From positions 124,001 to 188,000 of the forward strand of contig NZ_JACVMX010000005.1 in assembly GCF_014530035.1 (NCBI RefSeq): a DNA stretch of 64,000 nucleotides, read 5' to 3'. Below are positions 43,875 through 54,230 of this stretch, piece by piece (position 1 is the first letter of the stretch; the number at the start of each line of letters is the position of its first letter). The notes under the pieces are model-generated. The model was not told the origin of the DNA. It did no database searches and saw only the letters and a program-made list of their open reading frames with translations. This DNA comes from Leucobacter sp. cx-328 (lineage in GTDB: Bacteria; Actinomycetota; Actinomycetes; Actinomycetales; Microbacteriaceae). The translations under genes were made by a program, and so were the position numbers.

Positions 43875-44198
43875 CTAGCCAGCGACGAGCGAAGAGCTAA
43901 AGTCGGTCACCAGTTCATCAGGAACGGTGTCCGGGAAGCGCGACGAGAGCGGCATAGAAATTCCCTCAACAAGCGCGAGCCGTTCGCTCACTTCGCCGAG
44001 GATTACCGAGAGCGGGGTGTCAAGCGCATCAGCGACTGCCGCGAGAATCTCACTCGAAGCTTCCTTCTGACCGCGCTCCACCTCACTCAGGTAGCCAAGC
44101 GCAACGCTCGCATCGCCCGCAACTTGACGCAGGGTGCGACCTTTCTGCTGTCGGAAATCACGCAGAACGTCTCCGAGCTCCTGACGCATCAGTACCAT
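43875..44198 (-). CDS. clgR: ClgR-type XRE-family regulator
   Basis: A 107-residue helix-turn-helix protein. MRQELGDVLRDFRQQKGRTLRQVAGDASVALGYLSEVERGQKEASSEILAAVADALDTPLSVIL is nearly the canonical ClgR sequence. ClgR activates clpP, clpC and related protease genes after stress in actinobacteria and is itself degraded by Clp proteases. The very C-terminal SSSLVAG ends in small hydrophobic residues, which fits Clp recognition. ATG at 44198 has GGAGG 6 bases upstream. Confidence 0.92.
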   Translation of the reverse strand: MVLMRQELGDVLRDFRQQKGRTLRQVAGDASVALGYLSEVERGQKEASSEILAAVADALDTPLSVILGEVSERLALVEGISMPLSSRFPDTVPDELVTDFSSSLVAG

Positions 44199-44382
44199 CG
44201 GTTACCTCCCCTTCGCAGTGGCCGTCGGCCATTTTTGTAAGAATATCCGGCTTGTGCGATTCTCGCACTCACCTCGACACATTTGCCGGTCATCGAATAC
44301 AACTTCGACCCTACTCGATCTATTCCGACAATTTCCCAAACCTGAGTGAACTCCACTCAGGTTTACGGTTTTCTCCCAGCTA

Positions 44383-44889
44383 TTACGAAGAAAAGTCGGG
44401 ATGTGTGAGCAACTCTTGGGCAGCATTGATCGCCGCGATAACCGTTGCTTCACGAATTTGCTGTCTGCTCCCGGGCGCCACATCAACCAAAATTGCCTTC
44501 GTCATCTCACCCAAGCTCAACCCCACCCACACTGTGCCAACCGGCTGACCGGTCTGCGGATCAGGATCCGGCCCGGCAACACCGGTCGTTGAGATACCGA
44601 GCTGAGCGGGGACGCCGGCAACTGCACACGTTCTCCGCACGCCGGCCGCCATTTGTTTTGCGACCTCAGCATCGACTGGACCGTATACGGAGAGCCTCTC
44701 TTGGGAAACGCCAAGCAACGATGCCTTGATGGCGGTGTCGTAGGCAATCACTCCCCCTGACACCACCCGTGAAGCACCAGGAACGCCCACCAGAGTGGCG
44801 CAGAGCATTCCCCCAGTGAGCGACTCGGCTATCGCAAGTCGCAGTCCCAACTCCGCACAGCGCTCAATAACTGCAGCGGCGCTACTCAT
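44383..44889 (-). CDS. CinA C-terminal domain protein (nicotinamide-nucleotide amidase)
   Basis: A 168-residue protein equal to the C-terminal domain of CinA (PncC), which deamidates nicotinamide mononucleotide in the pyridine nucleotide cycle. The family start is CAELGLRLAIAESLTGGMLCATLVGVPGASRVVSGGVIAYDTAIKASLLGV; the catalytic serine is in AESLTGG and GISTTGVAGPDPDP is the second hallmark. ATG at 44889 lies 8 bases after the pgsA stop. The frame continues upstream inside pgsA but that part is shadow. The order ftsK-pgsA-cinA-clgR-recA is conserved in actinobacteria. Confidence 0.93.
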   Translation of the reverse strand: MSSAAAVIERCAELGLRLAIAESLTGGMLCATLVGVPGASRVVSGGVIAYDTAIKASLLGVSQERLSVYGPVDAEVAKQMAAGVRRTCAVAGVPAQLGISTTGVAGPDPDPQTGQPVGTVWVGLSLGEMTKAILVDVAPGSRQQIREATVIAAINAAQELLTHPDFSS

Positions 44890-44897
44890 GGTGGCCG

Positions 44898-45503
44898 CTA
44901 CTCGGCCTGTGCAGCACGCTGGCTGCGGACATACGCGATGATGTAATCGATGCCGCTCGCGATAGTGAGGAACACCGCGATACTCATCGTGATGATATTC
45001 ACCCACTCGAAGACTGTGCCAGCGATCCCGTCGATCTGCGAAAGCGGCGTCAGCGCGAGAGCAATTGCAACCGACTGCGCAACGGTCTTGAGCTTGCCCA
45101 TCCAGGCAGCAGCCACCACGACGTCGCTGACGATCATCAGCCGGTGGATCGTGATGCCTACCTCGCGCACGAGCACGACGATGGTCACCCACCAGGGAAG
45201 CTCGGCAATGATCGAGAGGCAAACCATTGCAGCCCCGGTCAATACCTTGTCTGCGATGGGGTCAAGGAGCTTACCGAGATCGGTGATCAAACCCTTCGAA
45301 CGAGCCAAATAGCCGTCGAGCGCATCGGTCGCAATTGCCACTACGAAGAATGCTGTCGCGCCCCAACGCATGGCCACCGAATCTCCACTCGCGAGAATCA
45401 GCCAGACAAACAGTGGAGTCGCGAGAATGCGAGCACCGGTGATGATGTTGGGCGCATTCCAATTGCTCTGTCGTGCTGCGGGTGCGTTCGTCATGGAGCT
45501 CAT
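44898..45503 (-). CDS. pgsA: CDP-diacylglycerol--glycerol-3-phosphate 3-phosphatidyltransferase
   Basis: A 201-residue integral membrane enzyme of the CDP-alcohol phosphatidyltransferase family making phosphatidylglycerol phosphate. The family motif D-x2-D-G-x2-A-R-x8-G-x3-D-x3-D is present as TDALDGYLARSKGLITDLGKLLDPIADK (about 59-86). About six membrane helices are predicted. It begins 11 bases after ftsK. The position between ftsK and cinA supports PgsA rather than phosphatidylinositol synthase. Confidence 0.92.
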   Translation of the reverse strand: MSSMTNAPAARQSNWNAPNIITGARILATPLFVWLILASGDSVAMRWGATAFFVVAIATDALDGYLARSKGLITDLGKLLDPIADKVLTGAAMVCLSIIAELPWWVTIVVLVREVGITIHRLMIVSDVVVAAAWMGKLKTVAQSVAIALALTPLSQIDGIAGTVFEWVNIITMSIAVFLTIASGIDYIIAYVRSQRAAQAE

Positions 45504-45514
45504 CTCGTATTCGT

Positions 45515-48385
45515 TTAGTCCCGGCCTGTGAGTTGCCAGGCATCTTCGTTAGGTTCATCATCGTCGCCATCATCGGTTGACGAGTTCGCAAGCGGATCGT
45601 TGTAACGATCATCTGAGTGGTCATCGAGAACGGTTGTTGCGCTGCTACCAGAGAACTGATCAACAGGTTCGGCAATCACTTGTGGCGCTGCGGATACAAC
45701 AGGGGGCGCGACAGGCACAGCAGATGGGGAAGGCGTGCCAGTAATGCGCGCGAGAATCTCAGGAAGCTGTTCGGGTGAGACAAGTACATCGCGAGCCTTT
45801 GAACCCTCAGAGGGGCCGACGATTTCTCTCGACTCCATCAGATCCATAAGACGGCCGGCTTTCGCGAACCCCACACGCAGCTTGCGCTGCAGCATGGAGG
45901 TGGACCCAAACTGCGAAGTTACAACGAGGTCGATTGCGGCGATAAGCACTTCCAGGTCATCGCCGATATCTGCGTCGATTTCCTTCTTCTCAACGACCTG
46001 CGCAACGTCTGCACGGTATTCAGGACGCGCCTGAGTCTTCACGTGCTCGACAACACGGGCGATCTCAGCTTCGTTCACCCAAGCACCTTGCACACGCATC
46101 GGGCTAGATTCACCGTTCAAGAGCAACAGGCCGTCGCCTTGTCCGATCAGACGCTCAGCACCGACCTCATCGAGAATGACTCGTGAATCGGTACCCGAAG
46201 CGACAGCGAACGCGTAGCGGCTGGGAACGTTTGACTTGATCACGCCAGTGACGACGTTTACCGAAGGGCGCTGGGTCGCAAGCACGAGATGAATACCTGC
46301 GGCACGTGCGAGCTGTGTAATGCGCTGAATTGAGTCTTCAACATCTCGTGGTGCGACCAGCATGAGGTCTGCGAGCTCATCAACGACAACGAGCAAGTAC
46401 GGGTACGGCTTGAGTTTGCGTTCGCTGCCCTCTGGCAGGATGATTTTGCCCTCACGAATTGCAGCATTGAAATCATCAATGTGACGGAAGCCGAAGCTCG
46501 CGAGGTCGTCGTACCTCATGTCCATTTCTTTCACGACCCACTGAAGCGCTTCGGCAGCCTTCTTCGGGTTCGTGATGATGGGGGTAATCAAGTGAGGAAC
46601 ACCCTGGTAGACGGTGAGTTCAACACGTTTCGGGTCGACGAGTACCATGCGCACCTCTTCAGGCTTTGACCGCATCAAAATACTCGTGATCATCGAGTTG
46701 ATAAAGCTTGACTTACCTGAACCCGTTGCACCGGCTACAAGCAGGTGAGGCATCTTGGCAAGGTTGGCAATCACGAAGCCACCCTTGACGTCCTTGCCAA
46801 CACCGATGGTCATCGGGTGCGTCGAGCGTTGTGCCTTCGCAGAACGAAGTACGTCGCCAAGCGCGACATTCTCACGGTCGGTGTTCGGGATCTCAATGCC
46901 GATGGCGCTCTTACCAGGGATCGGCGAGAGAATTCGAACCTCATTTGAAGCGACAGCGTACGAAAGGTTGCGCGAAAGCGCAGTAACCTTTTCAACCTTC
47001 ACACCGGGTCCGAGCTCAACCTCATATTGCGTTACAGTGGGGCCGCGTGAAAACCCGGTAACCTGCGCGTCAACCTTGAACTCTTCGAACACCCGACCAA
47101 TTGCTGCCATGATCTGATCGTTGGCATCGGTGTGGGTTTTGGGTGTCGATCCTTCTGACAGAATGCGTGCATCAGGAAGATCATAAGTGGAGGCAACTGA
47201 CGGGTCATGCAGCGGTGCAACTTCGAAAGCGGGAGCCGCAGGCACATCGCCGTCCACAGCGTCCAAGTCGTCAAGCTCGAGAATTCGAGTTTCCACCTGG
47301 GGTGAATCATCCCCAAGGCCTGAGCCCCCTCGCGCACCGCTTACCTCCGAGCTCAAGAAGTCAGTTCCGAGGCCGAGGTCGGCGAACGGGTCACCGGTGG
47401 CGATCGCCGCTGTCTCTTCGGATGCGCCGACCACTGCAGTTACCGCGTCGTCAGTAGCGAAGGCAGATTCGAATGCGCCGCTCCCACTTTTCTCAGCAGG
47501 GAGCACGTCGTCAAGCGCTTCGGCTGCCTGCACGAAGTCAGGATCTTCCTCGCGCCCTGTTGAATTACGACGCCACCAGGGCAGCGATTCAGGAGAGTCG
47601 TGGTCGAAGAGCGCAGCATCGGACTCGTCATTCTTTGCCCGCGCACGCGAACTGCGCGGTGTTGGCTCAGGCTGTACAGGTGCTTGCTCGCCGAAGAGGT
47701 ACGCATACCCTTCGCGGATACGTCGCACAATACGGCCTGGCGGGGTCTTCGTGATGATCAGCACCGCGAAGACCAGCAAGAGCGAGAGAACAGGCACGGC
47801 GAACCACTTGGTCAACGCGCCAAGTGGAGTGCCAACCAGCCAACCCAGAAGTCCACCAGCGGCAGAAAGTGCTGGCATTCCCTGGCTGGGCTGAGGTTCA
47901 TTGCCATAGAGATGGGTGAGGCCAGACGCACTCGCGACTGCGAGGAAGAGTCCGATCGCGATACGGCGGTTGTCATTCACGCTCAGTGGGTGGTTGAACA
48001 GCCACAACGCAAAGCAGAACATGATGATCGGAAGACCGAAGGCGATACGCCCGACCAGGCCGCCAAAGGTATATGCCGTGATCTGAGAAGCGACGTCACT
48101 GCCAATTGCAAACCACTCTAGGATCGCGCCTATGAGCGCAAGCACTACCAGGAACAGCGGGAAACCATCGCGACGATCTGCCGCGTCAAGAGGCTCCGCA
48201 CGGAATGTGCGAGCAGCGCCACCGACTGCGTGCGCAATGCTCTCCCAGACACGAACAATGAACGGCGAGCTTGGCTCAGCTTCCATAAGCACTCGGGTGC
48301 GCGCGGTCGCCTGAGACCCGGAAGAGTTACGACTCTTCGCGGGCGTTTTCCGGGCTTTGCCGTTCGCTGACGAGTTTTTGGCCAT
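45515..48385 (-). CDS. ftsK: DNA translocase FtsK/SpoIIIE
   Basis: FtsK pumps chromosomal DNA at the closing septum and activates dimer resolution. The 956-residue protein has a basic N-terminus, four membrane helices (about 60-220), an acidic Pro/Ser linker (about 240-430), the motor domain with Walker [10 protein letters not shown] near 550 and Walker [13 protein letters not shown], and the C-terminal gamma winged helix (about 805-870, [31 protein letters not shown]) that reads KOPS. ATG at 48385 ([10 protein letters not shown]) is preferred to one five codons earlier; no ribosome binding site is clear. Confidence 0.97.
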   Translation of the reverse strand: MAKNSSANGKARKTPAKSRNSSGSQATARTRVLMEAEPSSPFIVRVWESIAHAVGGAARTFRAEPLDAADRRDGFPLFLVVLALIGAILEWFAIGSDVASQITAYTFGGLVGRIAFGLPIIMFCFALWLFNHPLSVNDNRRIAIGLFLAVASASGLTHLYGNEPQPSQGMPALSAAGGLLGWLVGTPLGALTKWFAVPVLSLLLVFAVLIITKTPPGRIVRRIREGYAYLFGEQAPVQPEPTPRSSRARAKNDESDAALFDHDSPESLPWWRRNSTGREEDPDFVQAAEALDDVLPAEKSGSGAFESAFATDDAVTAVVGASEETAAIATGDPFADLGLGTDFLSSEVSGARGGSGLGDDSPQVETRILELDDLDAVDGDVPAAPAFEVAPLHDPSVASTYDLPDARILSEGSTPKTHTDANDQIMAAIGRVFEEFKVDAQVTGFSRGPTVTQYEVELGPGVKVEKVTALSRNLSYAVASNEVRILSPIPGKSAIGIEIPNTDRENVALGDVLRSAKAQRSTHPMTIGVGKDVKGGFVIANLAKMPHLLVAGATGSGKSSFINSMITSILMRSKPEEVRMVLVDPKRVELTVYQGVPHLITPIITNPKKAAEALQWVVKEMDMRYDDLASFGFRHIDDFNAAIREGKIILPEGSERKLKPYPYLLVVVDELADLMLVAPRDVEDSIQRITQLARAAGIHLVLATQRPSVNVVTGVIKSNVPSRYAFAVASGTDSRVILDEVGAERLIGQGDGLLLLNGESSPMRVQGAWVNEAEIARVVEHVKTQARPEYRADVAQVVEKKEIDADIGDDLEVLIAAIDLVVTSQFGSTSMLQRKLRVGFAKAGRLMDLMESREIVGPSEGSKARDVLVSPEQLPEILARITGTPSPSAVPVAPPVVSAAPQVIAEPVDQFSGSSATTVLDDHSDDRYNDPLANSSTDDGDDDEPNEDAWQLTGRD

Positions 48386-48441
48386 GTGAATACGGTACAA
48401 GGCGCCGCCGACATGCGTGTGCTTCAGTTCGGCGCGCCTAT

Positions 48442-48478
48442 GATTCAGCCGCCTACGGTGACCGTAGGCGGCTGAATC
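48442..48478 (-). terminator. Terminator after the M23 peptidase gene
   Basis: GATTCAGCCGCCTACGGT and ACCGTAGGCGGCTGAATC form an almost uninterrupted 18-base inverted repeat; the realistic hairpin has about 16 base pairs and a GTGAC loop. It starts 21 bases after the peptidase stop and separates it from ftsK. Confidence 0.85.
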
Positions 48479-48498
48479 AGTATGCGAAAATCGCTGGT

Positions 48499-49812
48499 TT
48501 AGAAGTACACGCCACGTGCGGCCATGAAGCCACGCGGATCAACTCGGCTCCAGGAATTCGGCCAAGTTTCGAAGTGCAGGTGAGGGCCGGTTGACCAACC
48601 TGTATTTCCCACGTGACCGATCTGCTGACCCTTCTCAACCCACTGGCCGCAGTTCACGATGATGCCACCGTAGGGCTGGTGAGCGTACCGAGTCTTCGAT
48701 CCATCTGCATGCTGAATATCAACCGCATTGCCGTAATTGCTGAACTCGTAGCACGCGCTGACGCGGCCTGCAGCAACCGCGTAAATTGGCGTCCACTCGG
48801 CACCGTCGAAGTCCAGACCTCCGTGGTTGCGTGCACCGCCGAATTCCTCATTCACGTTGTTCCATGCGAGCGGATAGCCCCAGCCACCGCCACCGGTGGG
48901 TGGTTTAACAGTGCCACCGCCACCGCCGCCGCCGCCGTTATTGTTGTTGTTGTTTTCTTGGGCCTTACGCGCAGCTTCTTCTGCAGCCTTACGTGCGGCT
49001 TCCTGTCGCTGTCGCTCTTCTTCTGCCTCTTGGCGTACGCGCTCTTCGTAGCCCTCAACCGTTTTCGCGGTTTTGTCTTTGAGAGCGTCAAGCTGCGCTT
49101 CTAGCGTCGCTTGCTGTTCTTCCTGTGTCGTCTGTTTCTCGACGGCTGCAGCTGCGGCTACAGTCGCGATTTCTTTGCGCTCTGCGGCTTCCTGCTGCAA
49201 ACGCTCACGTTCTGCTGATGCAGATTCAGCCTGCTGACCAAGCGTCTCCGCATTATTGCGGGCGCGAGTTGCGTCGTCAGCAACCTTGGAGTTCCGCTCC
49301 GAAGCCTTCGACATCACAGCAAGACGCTCGAGCAGCTGATCGGCTGTCGAGGCGTCGCTCTCGAGGAAGAGTTCCATGTTGCGATCGACGCCACCTGAAC
49401 GATACATCTGAGAGACCAATGAAGCGGCCTCGCGCGAGGCAGCATCCGCTTCCGCTGCGCTCTCACTCGCTTTGGTTTCAAGAGCCTCAACTCGCTCATT
49501 CGCGGCGAGCAAGTCATCTTCTGCCTGCGCAAGCGCGTTTCCTGCGGTGATAGAAGCCTGCTTTGTCGTCTCTACTTCCTTCGCCACCTGCACGAGGAGC
49601 GCTTCGATCTCAGTGATCTTGGCATCAGTCGCGTTGACATCTTGCTTCGCCTTTTGCACGTCATCCCAGGTAGGGAGATCGGCATCGACCGCCTGGCCCG
49701 GAGATGCGCCCAAGGTAAGTCCAGTAGCGATGATGCACGCAGCTGCCGCAAGGCCGACCACACCCGTCCATCTGCGTCGCGCGTTGCTTTCAGCAGAAGT
49801 GTGAGTTCTCAT
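48499..49812 (-). CDS. Secreted M23-family peptidoglycan endopeptidase with coiled coil
   Basis: A 437-residue exported protein: signal peptide (about 12-42), a long coiled coil (about 50-270, [20 protein letters not shown] to [23 protein letters not shown]), a run of Asn and Gly (about 286-300), and a LytM domain (about 320-437). The zinc motif H-x3-D is in NHGGLDFDG and H-x-H in GPHLHFE. This architecture resembles EnvC and Corynebacterium/Mycobacterium RipA-region activators of septal hydrolases, so it probably cuts or helps cut cross-links at the septum. ftsK next door fits a division role. Both zinc motifs are intact, so it is likely catalytic. Confidence 0.93.
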   Translation of the reverse strand: MRTHTSAESNARRRWTGVVGLAAAACIIATGLTLGASPGQAVDADLPTWDDVQKAKQDVNATDAKITEIEALLVQVAKEVETTKQASITAGNALAQAEDDLLAANERVEALETKASESAAEADAASREAASLVSQMYRSGGVDRNMELFLESDASTADQLLERLAVMSKASERNSKVADDATRARNNAETLGQQAESASAERERLQQEAAERKEIATVAAAAAVEKQTTQEEQQATLEAQLDALKDKTAKTVEGYEERVRQEAEEERQRQEAARKAAEEAARKAQENNNNNNGGGGGGGGTVKPPTGGGGWGYPLAWNNVNEEFGGARNHGGLDFDGAEWTPIYAVAAGRVSACYEFSNYGNAVDIQHADGSKTRYAHQPYGGIIVNCGQWVEKGQQIGHVGNTGWSTGPHLHFETWPNSWSRVDPRGFMAARGVYF

Positions 49813-49880
49813 ACGGCCTCCCGTGTCAGTGTTCGGTGTAGGACGTGCCCGAAGACACTATTCAAAGAACGCTAGCATTC

Positions 49881-51485
49881 TCAGTTCGATCGCGCTTTCA
49901 GACGAGCCAAAATAAGCCGGAGATCGGGCGAACGCGTGATCGCGAGTACGCCAACAAAGACAATTCCGGTCACTACAGTGATGACAACTGAGCGCCAAAT
50001 CGCATCAAACACAGTGGCGAGGCCCAAGTTGTCGTCGAAGAGGGACACCAACGCGATTCCGATGACCGCAGCAATGACTGCTGCAGGCACCGCACTCGTG
50101 AGCGTTCGCAGGATCCGCCGACCACCGAGCAACCCGACTTTTCGGCGCAGGAGAACAACCGCAAGAATGCACTCAATAATTGTCGAAAGTGCCCACGTGA
50201 TCGTCAGGCCAACAACGGTGAACTGATGCGGCAGCATCAGCGAGAACAGGCCGCCGCCAGAGTACAGAATGATCTGCACGAGGTTAAAGAAGAACGGGGT
50301 CTTCATATCTGTGAGCGCAAAGAAGCCGCGCTGCACCACGTACAAGAAGCTGAACGCTGCAAGTCCGATGAGGTACCCGCGAAGCACCAGCGTGAACATC
50401 TGTACTTGCGACTCATCGGTAGCAAAGAGTACGACGCGGCTCACGTACGGGGCAACAGCCATCATTAACGCGGCCGAGAACAGCATGACAATGCTGATCG
50501 CCCGGGTCGCGGACTGGAAATTCTCGCGATAACCGACGGTATCGCCGGTCTGTCCTGCGGTAGCAAGCCGCGTAAAGAACGCCGTGCCAATTGACATCGC
50601 AATGACCGAGTGCGGCAGCATAAACAAGAGCCAGGCATTCTGCATAGCAGCAGCAGACGGCCCACTACCGGAGGCGCTATTCGCCACGTTTGTAGTGATA
50701 ATGCTCCCGAGTTGCATTGCGACGACAGAGCCAAGGCTCCAGCTTGCCACCCGAGCAGTCTCGCCAAGGCCCATATTGCGCCACTGGAAGTCAGGACGGT
50801 AGCGGATCCCCGATTTCGTCCATGCGATGTACAGGATCGCAGACTGGATCGCGACACCGAGGGTTCCGCTGCCAGCCAACAGCGCGATGCTCCAGCCATT
50901 CCATTCAGAGACAGTGCGAAGGCCGTCGGGATCCGCACCAAAAATGAGAATGAACGCGGCGATGCCGGCAATTCCAACGAGGTTATTGATCGCTGGCGCC
51001 CAGGAGAACGGACCAAAGACACTACGTGCGTTCAACACCTCACCCAGGACCGTGAAGAGGCCATAGAGCAAGATCTGCGGAAGGCACCAATAGGCGAACG
51101 CAGTCGCGAGTGCGCGCTGATCCGCCGGGAATTCAAGGGTGAAAATGTGCACGAGCCAGGGGGCGGCCGCCATTGCCAGCACGGTGACCGTGCCGAGAAT
51201 CGTCAAGATCAATGTCATGATCTTGTTAATGTAAGCGGCGCCCCCATCAGGCGCTTGCGATGCTTTGACGATGAGCGGCACGAGCACGGAGCTCAACATG
51301 CCGCCCACCAGCATGAGGTAGAGCGTGTTTGGGAGCATTGAGCCGTTCGCAAATGCGTCGGCTGAAATTGACTGCGTCTGACCGATCGCGAACGCGAGCA
51401 AGGCTGTCTTTACGAAGCCAAGCATTCGCGACACCATCGTGCCTGATGCCATCAGCGCACTCGCGCGCGCGATCCCAGAAGCCAC
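49881..51485 (-). CDS. murJ: Lipid II flippase MurJ
   Basis: A 534-residue MviN/MurJ-family protein with about 14 membrane helices that would flip lipid II across the membrane. The family start SALMASGTMVSRMLGFVKTALLAFAIG and NTLYLMLVGGMLSSVLVPLIVK (about 50-72) are present, as is the long pattern of paired helices. Unlike mycobacterial MviN it has no C-terminal pseudokinase extension. The GTG at 51485 lies 28 bases after the rnj stop, on the same strand. Confidence 0.92.
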   Translation of the reverse strand: MASGIARASALMASGTMVSRMLGFVKTALLAFAIGQTQSISADAFANGSMLPNTLYLMLVGGMLSSVLVPLIVKASQAPDGGAAYINKIMTLILTILGTVTVLAMAAAPWLVHIFTLEFPADQRALATAFAYWCLPQILLYGLFTVLGEVLNARSVFGPFSWAPAINNLVGIAGIAAFILIFGADPDGLRTVSEWNGWSIALLAGSGTLGVAIQSAILYIAWTKSGIRYRPDFQWRNMGLGETARVASWSLGSVVAMQLGSIITTNVANSASGSGPSAAAMQNAWLLFMLPHSVIAMSIGTAFFTRLATAGQTGDTVGYRENFQSATRAISIVMLFSAALMMAVAPYVSRVVLFATDESQVQMFTLVLRGYLIGLAAFSFLYVVQRGFFALTDMKTPFFFNLVQIILYSGGGLFSLMLPHQFTVVGLTITWALSTIIECILAVVLLRRKVGLLGGRRILRTLTSAVPAAVIAAVIGIALVSLFDDNLGLATVFDAIWRSVVITVVTGIVFVGVLAITRSPDLRLILARLKARSN

Positions 51486-51513
51486 CCTCTGACCTTTCGT
51501 TCCCCAGCGGGAG

Positions 51514-53190
51514 TTAGACGACGACCACGACAGGCACGATCATTGCCTTGCGGCGGAGCTTGGTGCCCACCCAGCGGCCAATCGTGCGGCGCGTGATCTG
51601 CTGCAGCTGCTTGTGGTCGGTCACGCCGTCCTTCATAGCTGCCTCAAGCGCATCAGCGATCTGCGGCTTGATCTTGTCAAAGACGCGACGATCTTCGGCA
51701 ACACCCTTTGCGTGGATGTCGGGGCCCGAAACAATGTGCGCCGTAGTCGGCTCAACCACGGTAATGACCGAGATGAAGCCTTCCTCTGCAAGCGTCATGC
51801 GGTCCTTGAGGTCATCCTCAGTGACGCGGCCAACGCTCTTGCCGTCGACATAAATGAACTCGGTATCGATCTGTCCAACAGCGCGTGCAACGCCATCAAC
51901 AAGGTCAACAACGGTGCCGTTCTCAGCGATAACTGTGCGGTTCGCAGGAACGCCGGTCTCAATTGCGAGCGCAGCGTTTGCGACGAGCATGCGGTATTCG
52001 CCGTGGATCGGCATCACGTTCTTCGGACGAACGATGTTGTAGCAGTACAGGAGTTCGCCTGCTGCTGCGTGTCCTGAGACGTGAACCTTTGCGTTGCCCT
52101 TGTGAACAACGTTGGCACCGAGCTTGATGAGGCCGTCGATAACACGGTAGACCGAGGTCTCATTACCAGGAATGAGACTCGAAGCGAGGATGACGGTGTC
52201 GTCCTTGCCGACCTCGACCTGGTGTTCCTGGTTGACCATGCGGCTGAGGACAGCCATCGGCTCACCCTGCGAACCGGTCGACATGTAGACGATACGGTGA
52301 TCAGGAATGTCGCCGCTTTTCTTGAGATCGACCAGTACACCCTCGGGAACGTTGAGGTACCCAAGATCAGACGCAATCTTCATGTTGCGAACCATCGAAC
52401 GTCCGAGAAGAACAACCTGGCGGCCGTTGGCGTGAGCTGCATCGAGCACCTGCTGAACGCGGTGTACGTGGCTCGAGAAACTCGCCACGACTACCTTCCC
52501 AGGCGCACGCGAGATTACCTGTTCGATAACTGGGCCGATGTTCTTCTCAAGCGGAGTGAAGCCTGGAACATCTGCGTTCGTCGAGTCAGTCATGAAGAGG
52601 TCAACACCCTCTTCACCCAGGCGAGCAAACGCGCGCAGGTCAGTGATGCGACCATCAAGCGGGAGCTGATCCATCTTGAAGTCACCGGTGCCGATCACGA
52701 GACCAGCGTCAGTGCGGATTGCAACAGCAAGCGCATCGGGAATCGAGTGGTTCACAGCGATGAACTCGAGGTCAAACGGGCCGTACTTGGTGCGCTCCCC
52801 CTCTGCCACAACGCGCGTGACCGGGCGGATACGGTGCTCCTTGAGCTTTGCCGACACGAATGCCAGGGTCAGCTTCGAACCGACAAGCGGGATGTCTTCG
52901 CGCATCTTCAGGAGATACGGGACACCACCGATGTGGTCCTCGTGGCCGTGCGTGAGCACAACCGCGACAATGTCTTCGAGACGGTCTTCAACCTTCGAGA
53001 TGTCGGGAAGGATGAGGTCGACGCCGGGGTGCTGCACCTCGGGGAAGAACACGCCACAGTCGACGATCAGCAGCTTGCCGTTGATCTCGTAGACAGTCAT
53101 GTTTCGGCCAACTTCGCCCAGACCACCGAGTGGCGTGATGCGAAGCGTACCCTCTTCGAGGGCTGGCGGAGCGTACGGGGGGTTCGGCAC
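51514..53190 (-). CDS. rnj: Ribonuclease J
   Basis: A 558-residue metallo-beta-lactamase/beta-CASP RNase acting as 5' exo- and endonuclease in mRNA decay. The metal motif is LTHGHEDHIGG (79-89), with the further ligands in FIAVNHSIPD and GTGDFKMD and the beta-CASP motifs in FMTDSTNAD, VVASFSSHVHRVQQVLD and HVSGHAA. The GTG start at 53190 has AGGAGG 5 bases upstream. It follows dapA by 14 bases; the dapA-rnj pair is conserved in actinobacteria. Confidence 0.95.
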   Translation of the reverse strand: MPNPPYAPPALEEGTLRITPLGGLGEVGRNMTVYEINGKLLIVDCGVFFPEVQHPGVDLILPDISKVEDRLEDIVAVVLTHGHEDHIGGVPYLLKMREDIPLVGSKLTLAFVSAKLKEHRIRPVTRVVAEGERTKYGPFDLEFIAVNHSIPDALAVAIRTDAGLVIGTGDFKMDQLPLDGRITDLRAFARLGEEGVDLFMTDSTNADVPGFTPLEKNIGPVIEQVISRAPGKVVVASFSSHVHRVQQVLDAAHANGRQVVLLGRSMVRNMKIASDLGYLNVPEGVLVDLKKSGDIPDHRIVYMSTGSQGEPMAVLSRMVNQEHQVEVGKDDTVILASSLIPGNETSVYRVIDGLIKLGANVVHKGNAKVHVSGHAAAGELLYCYNIVRPKNVMPIHGEYRMLVANAALAIETGVPANRTVIAENGTVVDLVDGVARAVGQIDTEFIYVDGKSVGRVTEDDLKDRMTLAEEGFISVITVVEPTTAHIVSGPDIHAKGVAEDRRVFDKIKPQIADALEAAMKDGVTDHKQLQQITRRTIGRWVGTKLRRKAMIVPVVVVV

Positions 53191-53204
53191 AAAGCCTCCT
53201 GTGT

Positions 53205-54182
53205 TTATCGGGTGGTGCCTGCGATTTTGGGCAGAGCACCGCCGGCAGCCGCATTGCGGTCCGGTCGGAAGTTCGTAAAGTCAACACCGGGTACATCGCG
53301 AACCAGCGACAGTTCATCTTCGATGACTGCTGCTTCCCATTCTTCGGGTCCGACGAGCGGCAAACGCACGCGCGGGCTCGAAATGCGGCCGAGGCCGTGG
53401 AGAATGTACTTCGCTGCAACCGTTCCCGGAACATGCGTCATGACTGCGCGCACGAGCGGTTCGAGGTTCTTGTGTACAGCCGTTGCTGCGTGCAGGTCGC
53501 CGGCGTTAACCGCGTCGACCATCGCACGGTACGGTGCAGGCGCAATGTTTGCCGTCACACCGATGAGACCAGAGGCTCCGATCGAAAGGTGCGGAAGCAC
53601 GTTCGCGTCGTCGCCCGAGAAGTAGAGCAGATCAGTCTGGTTGAGCACTCGGCTCACCTCGCTAAGATCGCCCTTCGCGTCCTTCACAGCCACAATGTTC
53701 GGGTGCTTCGCGAGACGAAGAATCGTCTCATACGCGATCGGAACACCGGTACGACCAGGGATGTCATACAGGATGGTGGGAAGGTCAGTTGCGTCAGCAA
53801 CCATGCGGAAGTGAGTGAGCAAGCCCGCCTGGGTGGGCTTGTTGTAGTACGGGGTCACGATCATGACACCATCTGCACCCGCGCGCTCACTCGCGCGGTA
53901 GAGCTCAATTGCGTGTGCGGTCTCGTTCGATCCGCCACCGGTAATAATCTTTGCGCGGCCGCTCGCCACAGATTTCGCAACCTGGACGAGCTTCAACTTT
54001 TCAGGGTCGGTGAGGGTAGACGTCTCACCGGTCGTTCCAGTCACGACGATGCCGTCAGCACCGCCCTGAATGCAGTTTTCAATATGCTGCTCCGTCGCAG
54101 CCCAGTCAACTTCACCGTCAGCATCGAACGGTGTTACAAGCGCGACCAGGACCTGCCCGAAGGGGTTCTCAATATTTGCCAC
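53205..54182 (-). CDS. dapA: 4-hydroxy-tetrahydrodipicolinate synthase
   Basis: DapA condenses aspartate semialdehyde and pyruvate, the first lysine/diaminopimelate step. The 325-residue barrel has the Schiff-base Lys167 in NIVAVKDAKGD, Tyr139 in LYDIPGRTG, TGTTGETSTL (49-58) and TPYYNKPTQAG (110-120). A tail of about 25 residues extends past the usual end. The start is GTG at 54182. dapB, the next enzyme, lies separately at 57987-58727 in this window. Confidence 0.96.
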   Translation of the reverse strand: MANIENPFGQVLVALVTPFDADGEVDWAATEQHIENCIQGGADGIVVTGTTGETSTLTDPEKLKLVQVAKSVASGRAKIITGGGSNETAHAIELYRASERAGADGVMIVTPYYNKPTQAGLLTHFRMVADATDLPTILYDIPGRTGVPIAYETILRLAKHPNIVAVKDAKGDLSEVSRVLNQTDLLYFSGDDANVLPHLSIGASGLIGVTANIAPAPYRAMVDAVNAGDLHAATAVHKNLEPLVRAVMTHVPGTVAAKYILHGLGRISSPRVRLPLVGPEEWEAAVIEDELSLVRDVPGVDFTNFRPDRNAAAGGALPKIAGTTR

Positions 54183-54230
54183 TTACCTAGGCTACCCGAA
54201 TCGGGCTGGTGAGATTATCCAGATTACGGA

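Noticed and set aside
52081-53625. A 514-codon open frame opposite rnj and dapA
   Set aside because: It spans two conserved genes on the other strand and shows shadow composition rich in Arg, His and Val.
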